Below are positions 1 through 12,009 of a stretch of 64,000 nt of DNA, piece by piece. Below the pieces are notes generated by a model, which ran no database searches, was not told where the DNA came from, and worked only from the letters and a program-made list of their open reading frames with translations. This stretch comes from Heterohyrax brucei (lineage: Eukaryota > Chordata > Mammalia > Hyracoidea > Procaviidae). The stretch covers positions 196,857,829 to 196,921,828 of the forward strand of contig CM053143.1 of assembly GCA_028571685.1 (NCBI GenBank), read 5' to 3'. Every line of letters begins with the position of its first letter. Position 1 is the first letter of the stretch. Position numbers and translations under genes: made by a program.

Positions 1-1147
1 GTACATATACTCAATGGAGCACTACTCAATGATAAAGAATAACGATGATTCCAGGAAACATCTGCTAACCTGGTTTCAACTGGAAGACATTATGTTGAGT
101 GAGAGTAGTCAGCGACAAAAGGACAAATACTGTATGAGACCTCTACGATAAGATCTCAAAAACAGACTTGTGTATAGAAGACTCTTTGACAGCTGCAAGG
201 GAGGGGAGGGAGGGAGGGAGGGAGAGGGGGGAGGGCTTAGTTTAGGTAGTTACTAGAAATCTAGTTGGGAGAAAGCGGTGACAGCACACATTAGGAACAA
301 GAACAACATTAAGTGGACTTCAGCATAACTTGAATACTCCTTCCATCTTAACTCAATACTGCAAGGATAGAGTAGCTGGGGCGGGGGACGGGGGACCATG
401 CTCTTTGGCGAATTCCAGGCCAATTGGCACAAATAGCGTTTTGCTAAGAGAGCTCTCTGCACCCCACATTGGTGAGTGGAGTCTGGGGTCTTAAAAGCTG
501 CCAAGCTGCCATCCGAGGACACAGCAAATTGTCCCAACTCAGCAGGAACCGATGCTCACCGAGGGCCACAATGGCATGCGGTGAAGACAACCGAAAAGAC
601 AGAGAGACCCACAAGAGTGGGTGCCTACATCGACCTGGGACCGGAAGAACCGGATGGTGCCCGGCCACCACCAGTGATAGCCATGATGGAGCTCACAGAG
701 AGGAGCCTCACTGGCAACACAAGAATAAAAAGAGGTGCATCATGAGATCTCCACTAAAAGACCTCAATTGATGGTCCAGCGGTTTTGGGGTTCCTCTGAG
801 AGCATGGCCCCCGGCCCTGATGCTGCCCGTTCCCATAAATTATAACAAAGGTCCACTCTTTGGACAGGAATGGAATGGACTTGGCAATGCAGAATAACCA
901 TATATTGGAAGCACTTTATGGTTCTATACATCTATAGGATATCATCTTGCTGACCTCTGGCTGGAGGAAGAGAGTGGACGGAGAGGAGGGGAAAGGAGAC
1001 TGTTGGGAGGATGAGACATGTATGAAGCAGAGAGGAATAGTGTGCAGTCACTGGACAGGGAGAGCAGTGGAAGCTGCATATAGGGGGGCATGTAAATTTA
1101 CATGTGAATGTACATTTTCACTCAGTTATGTTAAATAAAAAAAAAGA
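1..1147 (+). mobile_element. L1 LINE, 3' end (end of ORF2 plus 3' UTR)
   Basis: The first ~60 bases encode the C-terminal end of an L1 ORF2 (residues like MEHYSMIKNNDDSRKH). A long 3' UTR follows and ends in an A-rich tail near 1135-1147. The same sequence recurs almost base for base at 5570-6664, where it follows a recognisable ORF2, which confirms the identity. The element continues to the left of the window. The internal GA-rich tract at about 199-235 is part of the UTR. Confidence 0.93.
199..235 (+). repeat. G-rich polypurine tract in L1 3' UTR
   Basis: Runs of three to six G separated by single A (GGGAGGGAGGGAGGG type). Polypurine G-rich tracts are a known feature of mammalian L1 3' UTRs and can form G-quadruplexes. 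The related copy near 5763-5800 is shorter and interrupted. Confidence 0.8.
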
Positions 1148-1380
1148 CTGGTAGTAGTTAAAATTGGGTTTATATATAGTTTATTAAGGGGGATCTTATG
1201 GGTAGCCATAAACCACAGCAAAGATGCTACATACCATATCAACAAATCTAACACAGGAATCTCAACAACTACAAAACCAGCTCTGAACAAGGTGAAAAAC
1301 CAACTAACAAAGGAGAATGTCCCATAACAGACTAATCAGAACAACAGAGAAAACATCACCACAAAAGTAAATATATCACA

Positions 1381-4300
1381 ATGACATCAGTGAACACATA
1401 CCTATCAATAATTACATTGAATGTGAATGGACTGAATGTTCCAGTAAAGAGACATTGAGTGACATCTTGGATCAAAAGACACAACCCATCCGTATGTTGT
1501 CTACAAGAAACTTACTTGAGACTTAAAGATAGGAACAAACTGAAAATTAAAGGATGGAAGAAAATATATCAAGCTAACAATGAACAAAGAAGAGCAGGTG
1601 TGGCAATTCTAATCTCAGACAAAATGAATTTTAATGTCAAATCCACCATCGTGGACAAAGATGGACACTATTTATTGCTGAAAGGTTCAGTACACAAGGA
1701 AGACTTAACTATGCTAAATATTTATGCTCCTAATATCAGAGTACCTAAATATGTCAAAAATCACTGATTACACCCAAAAAAGTGTTAGATTACTAGCAAT
1801 AATAGTGGGAGACTTGAACACTCCACTCTCAATACTGGACAGATCATCCAGAAAAAAGCTCAGTAAAGATACAGAAGACCTCTGTCATGGATTTAATTGT
1901 GTCCCCCCAAAAATAGGTGTAGCCATGTGGCTGGGCCATGATTCCCAGTATCTTGTGACCATCCTCCATTTTGCGGTTTTCCTAAACTGTATGTTAAAGG
2001 ATTAGGGTGGGGCTATAAATTCTTTCATAGGATTACCTCCCTGCTCCACTGTAAAGGGAGTTTCCCTGGAGTGGCTTGCCCTACCCTTAATCCTTTCATC
2101 CTACCAGAGATAAAAGGACAGAGAAGCAGGCAGAGAATTGGGAACCTCGTACCATTGAGAAAGCAGCACCAGGAGAAGAGCAAGTCCTTCAGACCTGAGG
2201 TTCCTGCACCAAGATGCTCCCTGGACAGAGACTGATGCAATACTGGACTTTCCTGCAGAGCCGACAAGGGGAAAGCCTTCCCCTGGAGCGGACACCCTGA
2301 ATATGGACTTGCAGCCTACCAGACTATATAAGAATAAACCTTCCTTTGTTAGAGCCACCCACTCTATGGTATTTCTGTTACAGCAGCCCTAGCTGACTAA
2401 AACAACCTCATTGCCACAATTAACCAACTAAACCTCATCGATATATACAGAACTTTCTGCCCATTAGCAGACAACTACACCTTCTTCTCTAGCGCACATG
2501 GAACATTCTCCAGAATTGACCATGTGTTAAGACATAATGCAATTTTCAAAAAATCCATACCATTGAATTAATGCAAAGCATCTTCTCAGATCATAAAGCC
2601 ATAAAAGTAAAAATAAATAGCAGAAAAAAATAGATTGAAAGTGGAACTCTTGGAAACTGAATAACATCTTGCTCAAAAAACCATGGGTTATAGAAGAAAT
2701 CAAGGATAAAATAAAGAAATTCACGGATTCCAATGAGAATGAAAACAATTCCTACCAGAACCTATGGGATACAGCCAAAGCAGTGCTCAGAGGTCTGTTT
2801 ATCTCCATAAATGCACACATCTGGAAGGAAGAAAGAAACCAAATCAAAGAACTAACCCTGCAGCTTGAACAAGTAGAGAGAGAACAACAGAGCAACTCCT
2901 CAGACACCAGAAGAAAACAGATAATAAAGATTAGAGAAGAACTAAATGAATTAGAGAATAGAAAAACAATTGAAAAAATTGAAAGACCAAAAGCTGTTTT
3001 TTTGTAAAGATCAAAAAAATTGACAAACCACTGACTAAACTTACTAAAGAAAAACAGGAAAGGAAACAAATAACCCAAATTAGAAACAAGAGTGGGGTGG
3101 TCACAACAGATCCAACAGAAATTAAAAATATCAAAACAGAATACTATGAAAGACTGTACTCTAACAAAATTGAAAGCCTAGAGGAAATGGACAAATTCCT
3201 TGATTCATATCACCTATCCAAATTATCACAATGTGAAGCAGAACAACTTAATAAACCATCACAAAGGAAGAGATTGAAAAAGTTATCAAAAAACTGCCAA
3301 CCAAAAAAAGCCCAGGCCTGTATGGCTTCACTGCAGAATTCTACCAAGCTTTTAGAGAAGAGTTATCTTCAATACTACTGAGACTATTTCACAGTATAGA
3401 AAGGAATGGAGTACTCCCAAACTCATTCTATGAAGCCAGCATAACCCTGATACCAAAGCCAGGGGAAGACCCAATGAAAAAGGAGAATGACAGACTGATA
3501 TCATTCATGAATCTAGATGAAAAATCTTCAACAAAATTCTTGCCAATAGAATACAAGAACATATCAAAACAACAACCCATCATGACCAAGTTGGATTCAT
3601 ACCAGGGATGCAAGGCTGGTTCAACATCAGAAAAACAATTAATGTGATTAACCACATAAATATCACAAAAGACAAGAATCACCTGATTTTGTCCACTGAT
3701 GCAGAAATGGCATTAGATAAAGTCCAAAACTCATTCATACTAAAAACTCTTAGCAAAATAGGCATAGACAAAAAATTTCTCAGTGCAATGAGGGCCATTT
3801 ATACAAAGCCAACTGCCTACATCATCCTGAATGGAGAGAGACTGAAACAACTCCCCTGGAGAATGGGGAACGAGACAAGGATGCCCACTCTCACCTCTCC
3901 TATTCAACATTGTACTAGAAGTCCTAGCCAGAGCAATTAGACAAGACCAAGAAATAAAGGGCATTTGCATCAGCAAAGAAGTCAAGATCTCCCTGTTTGC
4001 TGATGATATGATTGTATATGCAGAGAATCTCAAAGAATCTATAAGTATACTACTCAGACTGATAGAAGAGTTTAGGAAAGTCTCAGGATACAAGATAAAC
4101 ATAAGTAAATCAGTAGGATTCCTTTATACCAACAGTCAGACTGTTAATGAAGAAATCATCAAATCAATAACATTTACTATAGCCCCCAAGAAGATAAAGT
4201 ACCTAGGAATTATCTAACCAGAGAAATAACAGACCTTTACAAGGAGAACTACAAGCCCTTACTACAAGAAACTAAGAGAGACTTAGATAAATGGAAAAAC

Positions 4301-5631
4301 CTACCCTGCTCATGGATATGAAGACTTAACATTGTGAAAATGTCTATTTTACCCAAAGCAATCTACTTACATAATGCAATCCCAATACAAGTTCCAGCAT
4401 CATTTTTTAATGAGATGGAGAAACAAATCACCAAATTCGTTTGGGAAGGGAAGAAGCCCTGGATAAGTAAGGTACTACTAAAGAAGAAGAACACACTGGG
4501 AGGTCTCTCATTACCTGAACTTAGAACATACTACATTGCCACAGTGGTCAAAACAGCCTGGTACTGGTACAAGAATAGACAGATTGATCAATGGAACAGA
4601 ACTGAGACCCCAGAGATGACACCATCTGTCTATAAACAGTTAATATTCAACAAAGGCCCTAAGACATTAAACTGGGATAAAAACAGTATCTTCAACAAAT
4701 GGTGCTGGCAAAATTGGATATCCATCTGCAATAAACTGAATCAAGATCTATATCTTACACCTGACACAAAAACCAACTCCAACTGGATAAAAGACCTAAA
4801 TATCAAACCTAAAATGATAAATCTTATCCAAGAAAAGGTAGGAACAACAATGGAAGTTTTAATACACAATGTAGACAGACTTCAAAATCCGTCAAACAAA
4901 CCACAATCAACAGAAGAGAAAATAGATAAATGGGAACTATTAAGAATCAAACACTTTTGTTCATCCAAAGACTTTATCACAAGAGTTAAAAGGCCACCTA
5001 CAGGATAGGAAAAAATATTTGGCAACTCTATGTTAGACCAACACCTGACCTCCATAATCTATAAGGTACTACAAAATATCAATAAGAAGAAGATAAATCA
5101 TCCAATTAAGTGATGGGCAAAGGAGACGGACATTTCTCTATAGACGAGGTCCAGGCAGCCAAAAAACACATGAGGACATGTTCACAAGCTTTAATTATTA
5201 AAGAAATTCAAATCAAGACTACGATGAGATACTGTCTCACCCCAACAAGATCGGCCATGATCCCAAAAACTCAAAACAACAAATGCTGGAGAGGCTGTGG
5301 AGAACATGGAACTCTCCTACACTGTTGGTGGGGTTGTAAAATGGTCCAGCCTCTTTGGAAAGCAGTCTGGCACTTCCTTAAAAAAATGGATATAGATATA
5401 CCATTTGACCCAGTAATTTCACTACTTGAAATATATCCTACAGAATCAAGGCCATTCACACAAACGGATACATGCACAAGAATGTTTATCGCAGCACAGT
5501 CCACGATAGCAAAAAGATGGAATCAACCCAGATGCCCAACAACAGAGGAATGGATAGGTAAACTATGGTACATATACTCGATGGAGCATTATGCAGTGAT
5601 AAAGAACAATGATGATTCCAGGAAACAATAA
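1381..5631 (+). pseudogene. L1 ORF2 (endonuclease-reverse transcriptase), broken
   Basis: The ORF2 protein would nick target DNA and reverse-transcribe L1 RNA. The ATG at 1381 opens the endonuclease domain; the motif CLQETYL is visible near 1495-1515. Reverse transcriptase motifs follow: a region around 3690-3840 ([25 protein letters not shown]) and the catalytic FADDM motif near 4000-4015. The C-terminal Cys-rich segment (CWRGCGEHGTLLHCWWGC) is at about 5284-5337 and retains its Cys and His residues. The frame is destroyed by a TGA in the first 80 bases, several frameshifts, and the LTR at 1883-2404. Readable pieces lie at 1459-1767, 2669-3007, 3097-3381, 4334-5008 and 5110-5631. It cannot encode a functional enzyme. 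Confidence 0.93.
1883..2404 (+). mobile_element. Solo LTR, MaLR-like (ERVL-MaLR type), inside L1 ORF2
   Basis: It begins TGTCATGGATTTAATTGTG and ends CTAAAACA. A perfect 5-bp target duplication ACCTC flanks it (1878-1882 and 2405-2409), and the L1 reading continues directly across it. It has an AATAAA signal near its 3' end (about 2332). The TGTC start, the run of C then A near the start, and the tail (GTTAGAGCCACCCACTCTAT) resemble MLT1/MaLR LTRs. Closely related copies sit at 8630-9066, 55278-55834 and 56896-57439. The family name is inferred. Confidence 0.88.
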
Positions 5632-6664
5632 CCTGGTTTCAACTGCAAGACATGTTGAGTGAAAGTAGTCAGAGACAAAAGGACAGACATTGTATGAGGC
5701 CCCTATGATAAGAACTCAAAAACAGACTTATGCATAGGAGAAAAGACTCTTTGATGGCTGCAAGGGAGGGGAGGGAGGTAGGATTGGGGGAGGGTTTAGA
5801 TTAGACAGTCGGTAGAAATTTGGTTGGGTGAAATTGGTGACAGCACACATTAGAAGCAAGAACAATATTAAGTGGACTTCAACATAACTTGAGTACTCTT
5901 AATCCAATAATGCAAGGACAGGGTAGCTGGAGTGGGGAGCAGGGGACCATGCTCTTACGTGAAATCGAGGCCAACTGGCACAACTAGCGTTTTGCACCCC
6001 ACATTGGTGAGTGGTGTCTGGGGTCTTAAAAGCTGCCAAGCTGCCATCCAAGGGCACAGCATATGGTCCCAACTCAGCAGGAATGGATGCTCACCGAAGA
6101 CAAAAATGACAACCCAGAAGACAGAGAGACCCACATGAGTGGGTGCCTACACCGACTTGGGACTGGAAGAACCAGATGGTGCCCAGCCACCACTAGCGAT
6201 AGACACGATGGAGCTCACAAAGTTGAGTCTCACTAGCAACACAAGAATAAAAACAGGTGCACCCTGAGATCTCCACTAAAAGACCACAATTGATGGTCCA
6301 GCAGCTTCGGGGTTCCTCTGGGAACATGGCCCCTGGCTCTGATGCTGTCCTTGCCCATGGATCATAATGAAGGTCCACTCTTCTGACAGCAAAGCACTGG
6401 ACTTGGTGATGCAGAGTGACTATATATTGGGGGCACTTTATGATTCTATGCATCTGTAGAATATCATCCTGCTGACCGCTGACTGGAGGGAGGGGAGCGG
6501 GTAGAGAGGAGGGGAAAGGAGACTGTTGGGAGGATGAGACATGTATGGAGCAGAGAGGAATAGTGTGCTGTCGCCAGGCAGGGAGAGCAGTGGAAGCTGC
6601 ACATAGGTGGGCATGCAAATTTGTATGGGAATGTATATTTTCACTCAGTCATAATAAAAAAAAA

Positions 6665-7139
6665 AAGGCAGAAAGAAAAAGAAAAGAAAGAAACTGCTGT
6701 GAACTTACATGACCTGAGGCCTCGAAGTACTCGTGGACACATTTGTTGCTTTCTGTTCCCCTGACGTCTTTGAGGTGCACGTCACACCTCCACGTGGGGA
6801 GAAAATGAGAAAGTTTAAAAATGCTCTGACATGTTCAGAATTGCTGCTGTGTCAGCACCGCTGGGATGAGGAGATGAGTGTTCTTACCTAGAGGACAGTG
6901 CCCAGCAGTGAGTGTGTAGGTTTCTGTGCCCTGTGCCTGTCATGCGCCCTGACCCCTCTTCCCAGCACCCCCCGGGAGCCCCTCCACCCTGGCTCCTGTC
7001 CCCCAGGATTGCCGTCCACCTCCAGGGAGCTGAGGGCACTGCCTCTGCTGGGACACGCAGAGTGCTGCATCCTCTGCACCACACCCTGCCTTGGTGAGGT
7101 CATCAGGTGTCCGAGGTCATGGCCGAGGGACGTGTGTGC
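6665..7139. other. Intergenic, no recognised feature
   Basis: Unique-looking sequence between the L1 tail and the GT-rich tract. The C-rich stretch at 6940-7080 is open in several frames but shows no convincing splice or coding signal. Confidence 0.5.
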
Positions 7140-7453
7140 AAGAGCACAAGAGCATGTGCGTGTGGTGAGTGTGGGAGACAGGCCATGTGGTGAGTGAGAG
7201 TAGGGGGTGTGAGTATGAAAGAAAGCGCGAGGGTGTGAGCAGTGTGTGTATGACATGGTGGGTGGTGTGAGTGTGTGTGAGAAAGTGTGAGTAGTGTGTG
7301 TGTGAGAGACGGTTGTGTGCACAAGAGAGTGTGGTACGTGTGTGTGAGACTATAATGTGTGTGCAGGTATGAGAGAGTATTGTGTGTGCATGATGTCTGT
7401 GTATCAGGGGTAGGGTGGTGTGTTGGAAAGCACGTGTGAGTGCGTGTGGTCTA
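7140..7453 (+). repeat. Degenerate GT-rich tract, part 1
   Basis: Imperfect GTGTGAG/GTGTGTG units with frequent A and C changes. The same texture resumes at 8016-8477 and 9945-10155, so it is one old GT-rich low-complexity locus split by later insertions. Open reading frames over it are low-complexity artefacts. Confidence 0.85.
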
Positions 7454-8015
7454 TGAGGTCCGACAACTAAGTTCATGAACTCAATTGTTCTAAGTGCTCC
7501 AGACCTCATTGCTGAAGGTCACTGTGGTTAACTTCGACGTCCTCCCCTTGGGAAGCTGTGCATTGACACTGCCTGCACCTAGTCCACCCTTCAAAGCAAT
7601 TTTGGAACTCTTTCTGGAATGGCCATTGTGCACGGTAGTACGGTGGCAAGTTCTCAAATGTAATCGTATAGTTGCCTGGGAGGGAATTTTTAGCCGATAA
7701 CCAAATCGCTGTATTGGAACACCCTCCCTACTCACCTGATCTGGCCCCAGTGACTTTTTCTTTATCTTAAGATGAAGGAAATACCGAAAGGAAGACATTT
7801 GGATGACATTCAGGACATCAGAGTTAATACGACAACAGTTCTGATGACCATTCCAGAAAAAGAGCGCCAAAATTGCTTTGAGGGGTTGACTAGGTGCTGG
7901 CATTGATGCACAGCTTCCCAAAGGGAGGACTTCAAAGGTGACCGTAGCAATATTCAGCAATTAGGTATGTAGCACTTTTTTTAGGATGGTTTACAAGTTT
8001 AATTGGCAGTCCACC
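7454..8015. mobile_element. Fold-back mariner-type DNA transposon remnant
   Basis: Both ends carry related terminal sequence: left TGAGGTCCGACAACTAAG, and right, read in reverse, GGTGGACTGCCAATTAAAC. TA dinucleotides lie directly outside (7452-7453 and 8016-8017), as expected for Tc1/mariner insertion. The inner part at about 7722-7800 encodes a fragment of the mariner transposase C-terminus (PPYSPDLAPSDFF-like). The arms at about 7455-7640 and 7845-8015 are inverted copies of the same end over roughly 170 bases, far longer than normal mariner terminal repeats. The element is dead, with no transposase frame. Confidence 0.85.
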
Positions 8016-8477
8016 TACGTGTGGGTCTGTATGAAGAGTCTGTGTTTCTGCGTGTGTGGGAAAGTGAGTGCAGCGGGAGAAAGTGTGTATGGTGCTGTGT
8101 GTGACAGAGAATACAGTATATGTGTGTGTATGAGACACTGTGTATATGAGTGTGTGTGTTGTGCACGTGTGAGAGAGATTGTATGTATGTGTTTGTGGTG
8201 TCTGTGTACGACAGAGTGTATTGCGTATTGTGTATGTGTGTGGTGTGTTTGAATGTGTGTGAGTATATATGAAAAAGTGTGTGTTATGTTGTGTTTACAT
8301 GTATAGCAGGTATGTGATATGTGATGCCATGAGAAGGGTATGTGTGATGCATGTGGTGTTGGTGTCTGTGATGTTTGTGCATGGTGTGTGGTGTTTGCAC
8401 GTGTGCTAAGTATAGTATGTGGTATGGTGTATATATGTGGTCTGGGGGGGTGACGTGGTGTGGTGTATGTGTGTGGT
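8016..8477 (+). repeat. Degenerate GT-rich tract, part 2
   Basis: Continuation of the GT-rich locus after the mariner remnant, with units such as GTGTGTATGAG and GTGTGGTGT. It ends where the RTE 3' tail begins (GTTGTTGTTAGG). Confidence 0.85.
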
Positions 8478-9944
8478 GTTGTTGTTAGGTGCCATCGAGT
8501 TGCTTCTAGCATGTAACTGCCCTATGCAAAACAGATGGAAACCCTGCCCAGCCCTGTGCCATGCTCACAATCAGTTTTGCACTTAAGCCCATGGTTGCAG
8601 CCACTGTGTCAGTCCCTTTTGTTGAGGATTGTCTCAGTCCTTGGTCCTGTTCTAACAGAAATATCCCCTAGGTGATGGATTTAGCAAAAAAAAAAAAAGC
8701 TTTTTCTTACACTGTCCAGGAGGCTACACCTCTGAATTCAGGGTGTCCGCTCCAGGGGGATGCTTTCCCTCTTTGTCGGCTCTGGAGGAAAATCCTTGTG
8801 CTGCATCAGTCCTTGGTCAGGGAGCATCTCAAGGTCAGAACCTCGAGTCTGAAAGATGTGCTCTTCTCCTGGTGCTCCTCTCTTGATGGTGTGAGGTTCC
8901 CAAGTCTCTCTGCTGTCTTCCCTGTCCTTTTATCTCTTGCAGGATGAAAGGATAAAAGGTGGTGCAAGCTATACTCCAGGGAAACTTCCTTAGTAAGGGT
9001 GTTGCAGTCCCACCTTAATTCTCTTTTAGTATGATCCTAATGGAGGACACAATTCAATACATGACAAGCATCTTCCTCTTTTTCACTGACCCTCCCTTTG
9101 GCAAGCCTGAAGTCCTTCTCCAGGGACTGATCCCTCCAGACAACAAGTCCAAAGTATGTAAGGTGCAATCTCACCATCCTCGCTTGCAAGGAGTGCTCTG
9201 GCTGTATTTCTTTCAGAACAGATTTGTTGGTTCCTTTGGCAGTCCATGGTATGTTCAGCATTCTTCTCCAACACCACAGTTCAGAGGCATCAATTCTGTC
9301 TTTCTCATTCACTGTCCAGCTTTTGCACAAGAACGATGCAACTGAAAATACCATGGCTTGGGTCAGGCGCCCCTTAGTCTCCAAAGTGACATCTTTACTT
9401 TTGAATATTTTAAAGAGGTGCTTTGCAGCAGATTTGCCCAGTGCAATGTATCTTTTGATTTCTTATCTGTTCCTTCCATGGGTGCTGACTGTGGAACCAA
9501 GTAAAATGAAATCCTTGACAACCTCAATCTTTTCTCCATTTATCAGGATACTGCTTACTGGTCCAGTTGTGAGGACTTTGTTTTCTTGATGTTGGGGTGA
9601 AATCCATACTGAAGGCTGTAGTCTTTGATCTTCATCAGTAAGTATTTTGAGTTTTCTTCGCTTCCAGCCAGCAATGTGGTGTCATCTGCATAACGTAAGT
9701 TGTTAATCAGTCTTCTCCAATCTTGATGCCTCATTCTTCTTTATATAGTCCAGCTTCTCAGATTATTTATTCAGCATACAAGTTTAAAAGTTGTGGTGAA
9801 GGGATACAACCCTGATGCACACCTTTCCTGACTTTAAACCATGCAATGTCCCCTTGTTCTATTTGCGCAGTTACCTCCTGATCCGTGTACAGATTCCTCA
9901 TGCGCACAATTAAGTCCTCTGGAGTTCCCACTCTCCGCAGTGTT
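8478..9944 (-). mobile_element. RTE/BovB-type LINE, 5'-truncated, minus strand
   Basis: The 3' end lies at 8478 and shows the tail shared with AfroSINEs (GTTGTTGTTAGGTGCCATCG). On the minus strand the body encodes the C-terminal part of the RTE polymerase; readable pieces include WRRMLNIPWTAKGTNKSV at about 9200-9260. Typical RTE text continues to about 9944, where the element is 5'-truncated. An LTR (8630-9066) interrupts it. A repeated TGTGTGGT on both sides (8470-8477 and 9944-9951) may be the target duplication, but it sits in GT-rich sequence and is weak evidence. Confidence 0.9.
8630..9066 (-). mobile_element. Solo LTR, MaLR-like, inside the RTE
   Basis: Read on the minus strand it starts TGTCATGTATTGAATTGTG (ends at 9066) and finishes near 8630 with ...GACTGAGACA. 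It shares long blocks with the LTRs at 1883 and 56896, for example the AGCCTTCCC-type segment around 8760. RTE sequence resumes on both sides. The flanking 5-mers AGGAT (8625-8629) and AGCAT (9067-9071) match at four of five positions, consistent with a decayed 5-bp target duplication. At 437 bp it is shorter than its relatives and so carries internal deletions. Confidence 0.85.
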
Positions 9945-10155
9945 GTGTGGTATATGGTGTTGCGTGTGTGGCTTTAGTGTGTGCGGTATATGTGGTTGTG
10001 TGTGAGGCATGTATGTGTGTATGGTGGATGAGTGTGTACGTGGTATATACACATGGTTTATATGCATGTGTGTGATGTCTGTAGTGTTGATGTGCATAAG
10101 GTGTGTGTGTGAAATGTATAATGTGTGCTTTGTGGTGTTATGTGTGTGTTTCTGA
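9945..10155 (+). repeat. Degenerate GT-rich tract, part 3
   Basis: GT-rich sequence (GTGTGGTATATGG, GTGTGTGATG) resuming after the RTE, then passing into unique sequence near 10155. Confidence 0.82.
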
Positions 10156-12009
10156 GACAGAGAGAGAGGTCCAGGCAGCCCTTAACTGTGGGTGCTGTTT
10201 TCACCTTTAAGCTATAAGATTACATACCTTGCAGTCTGTAGTCTAGGATCCTGCACGTGGTAGATACTCAACTGAACAGAAGTGAATTAAGATGCGTTGT
10301 TTCAGAGCATTTTGTGAAATAGTTTTATTCTTATCTTCTGGCTTCATGAGATCTTCCTGAATTAAATTATCAGGTATATCATGAATATTTGCCATTTATA
10401 GAAGACTACAAATATTACACTCCTATCCGACTCGACGGCACTTGGCCTTGGCTAATATTGCAAGTTCTGTGGGATTTGTGATCGTCATGGGCTCAGTGTT
10501 GGGCCACACACTGCCCGTGAGTGTTGGGGAGGTCTACAATGCACTCAGGAAGGGTTTTCTGGGAGAAGACTTGTTTCTAAGTTGCCGTGGCAAATGGCCA
10601 CAAAGAGGGCAACAGAGAAAGTTCTAGACAACACCAGCAAGGGCCACAGGCTGGGAAGAGTAAGGTCGAGTTCAGTGGGGACAAGGGCCATTCTAGGGTG
10701 CAGAGGGCAGGGCTGGAAGACATATGCCTTGAGGCCAGGAGTCCCATCAGAGCCCCGACGACTGAGTACCTTCGATGAGCCTGGTGTCCACGGTCCTCCA
10801 CGCACTGCTAGTCACAGGTGCGGGAGCACCCGCTGATCGTACTCCACCTGCCTGACCTCTCTGTGTACTCTTCACAGCACTCACCCCGTCTGGCCATTGC
10901 CTACCTCCCCTTCCACATGGACACTGTGAGAACAGGCCCTGAGTGTGGTGGCATATGAGTCTGTGTCTCCCACCTGCAGCACTGCTGGGTGCACAGTCAG
11001 CACCTTAAATACTTAATGAACAACCGAGTGTGTGAATGAACGGGAATGTGTGGGTAACAGCAGTGGGCCGTTCTCCCTGAGGTTGACAGCAGCTTCCTTG
11101 GTTGTTCAGGAAACACGGAGCTGGAAGGAGTGGTGGTGGTGGGGCAATGGGCTGTGGCGGCTTTTCTGCTTGTAAACCAGTCTATTTAGGACTTTCCATT
11201 GGCTTGGAAATGTGGTCTGTGGGCCTGAGGGGACAGATGCACTGATAGTCGTCCACTTTCAAGTTACCAAAAGTATTGCAGGCTACTTACAAAAATTCAT
11301 ATACTACAGAAACACACACACAGTAGAGTGACAGCTTTCTGGATCCCTCACCTACACCAGCACCATGGAGGGGTCCCCCTGCCCTATGGTCTCAGGACCC
11401 CAAGTGCTTACCTTTATAGATGAATAGAGCCTTTCTTGTCTGGTCTTCACGCTTCTCTCCACATCACCAAGAGCATTCTCTAAGGCTGTATCTTTTCCCA
11501 GGTCCCCCTAAGACCCGCTTCTCCACTCTCCCCAGCTAGGTGAAGTCATCTTTCAGCTCTCAACTAAGATGTTGCTGCCTCTGGGAACCACCTGTCGAGC
11601 CTGTCCTCACCAGTCTGCGCACTTTGGTACGTCTGTCTCCCCTGCCAGATGTGAGTGCCCCAGGCCAGAACCACTGTGAGAGTGGACTCAGTGCACACAA
11701 AGTGCTTTATTGAACCAGGTTCTCAAAGAAACCCAATTTTTACGTTTAGTACATGGATTTGTTTATTCTGTGCAGCTATCCTTTCAGCAAATCACTGTCA
11801 GTGTTTTCTGGTGATGGAGGCAGCCTATGAGATTAGAACCTTCTCCACTGGTGCAGAGCCTCCTTCCTTCAGTGAGACAATTGTCCAGGCTGACCCAGTG
11901 GTCTTGGATCAAGTTTAAATTTCAGTTCTCAGGTCATAGAATGGTCACAATACTCCTCCTTTGAAAGTCTTGCAACCGTCCTATGCCAGTCACTTATTTG
12001 TCAAAAGGC
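10156..12009. other. Intergenic; weak old L2/MIR-like patch only
   Basis: Mostly unique sequence. Around 10980-11045 there is text like the common L2/MIR terminal segment (a cue similar to TACTTAATGAACAACCGAG followed by GTGAATGAACG). No splice-supported coding exon was recognised. Confidence 0.45.

Larger units (their letters stand above)
1160..6664 (+). mobile_element. L1 LINE, 5'-truncated, with ORF2 and 3' UTR
   Basis: This starts in the spacer before ORF2 and runs through a broken ORF2 (1381-5631) and a full 3' UTR to an A tail at 6653-6664. An LTR is inserted at 1883-2404. The left border is uncertain, because it abuts the A tail of the preceding L1 3' end at about 1147. The L1 continues on both sides of the LTR without loss. 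The 3' UTR is nearly identical in layout to 1-1147, so both belong to one lineage-specific afrotherian L1 group. Confidence 0.92.

Noticed and set aside
6387-6407. Match to the start of miR-378d (ACTGGACTTGG); the human miR-378d-1 gene lies upstream of CRMP1
   Set aside because: Only 11 bases match, the site is inside the L1 3' UTR, and no hairpin is evident; related L1 copies lack the match.
7100-8512. His/Thr-rich minus-strand open frames
   Set aside because: Translations of the GT-rich tract; low-complexity artefact.
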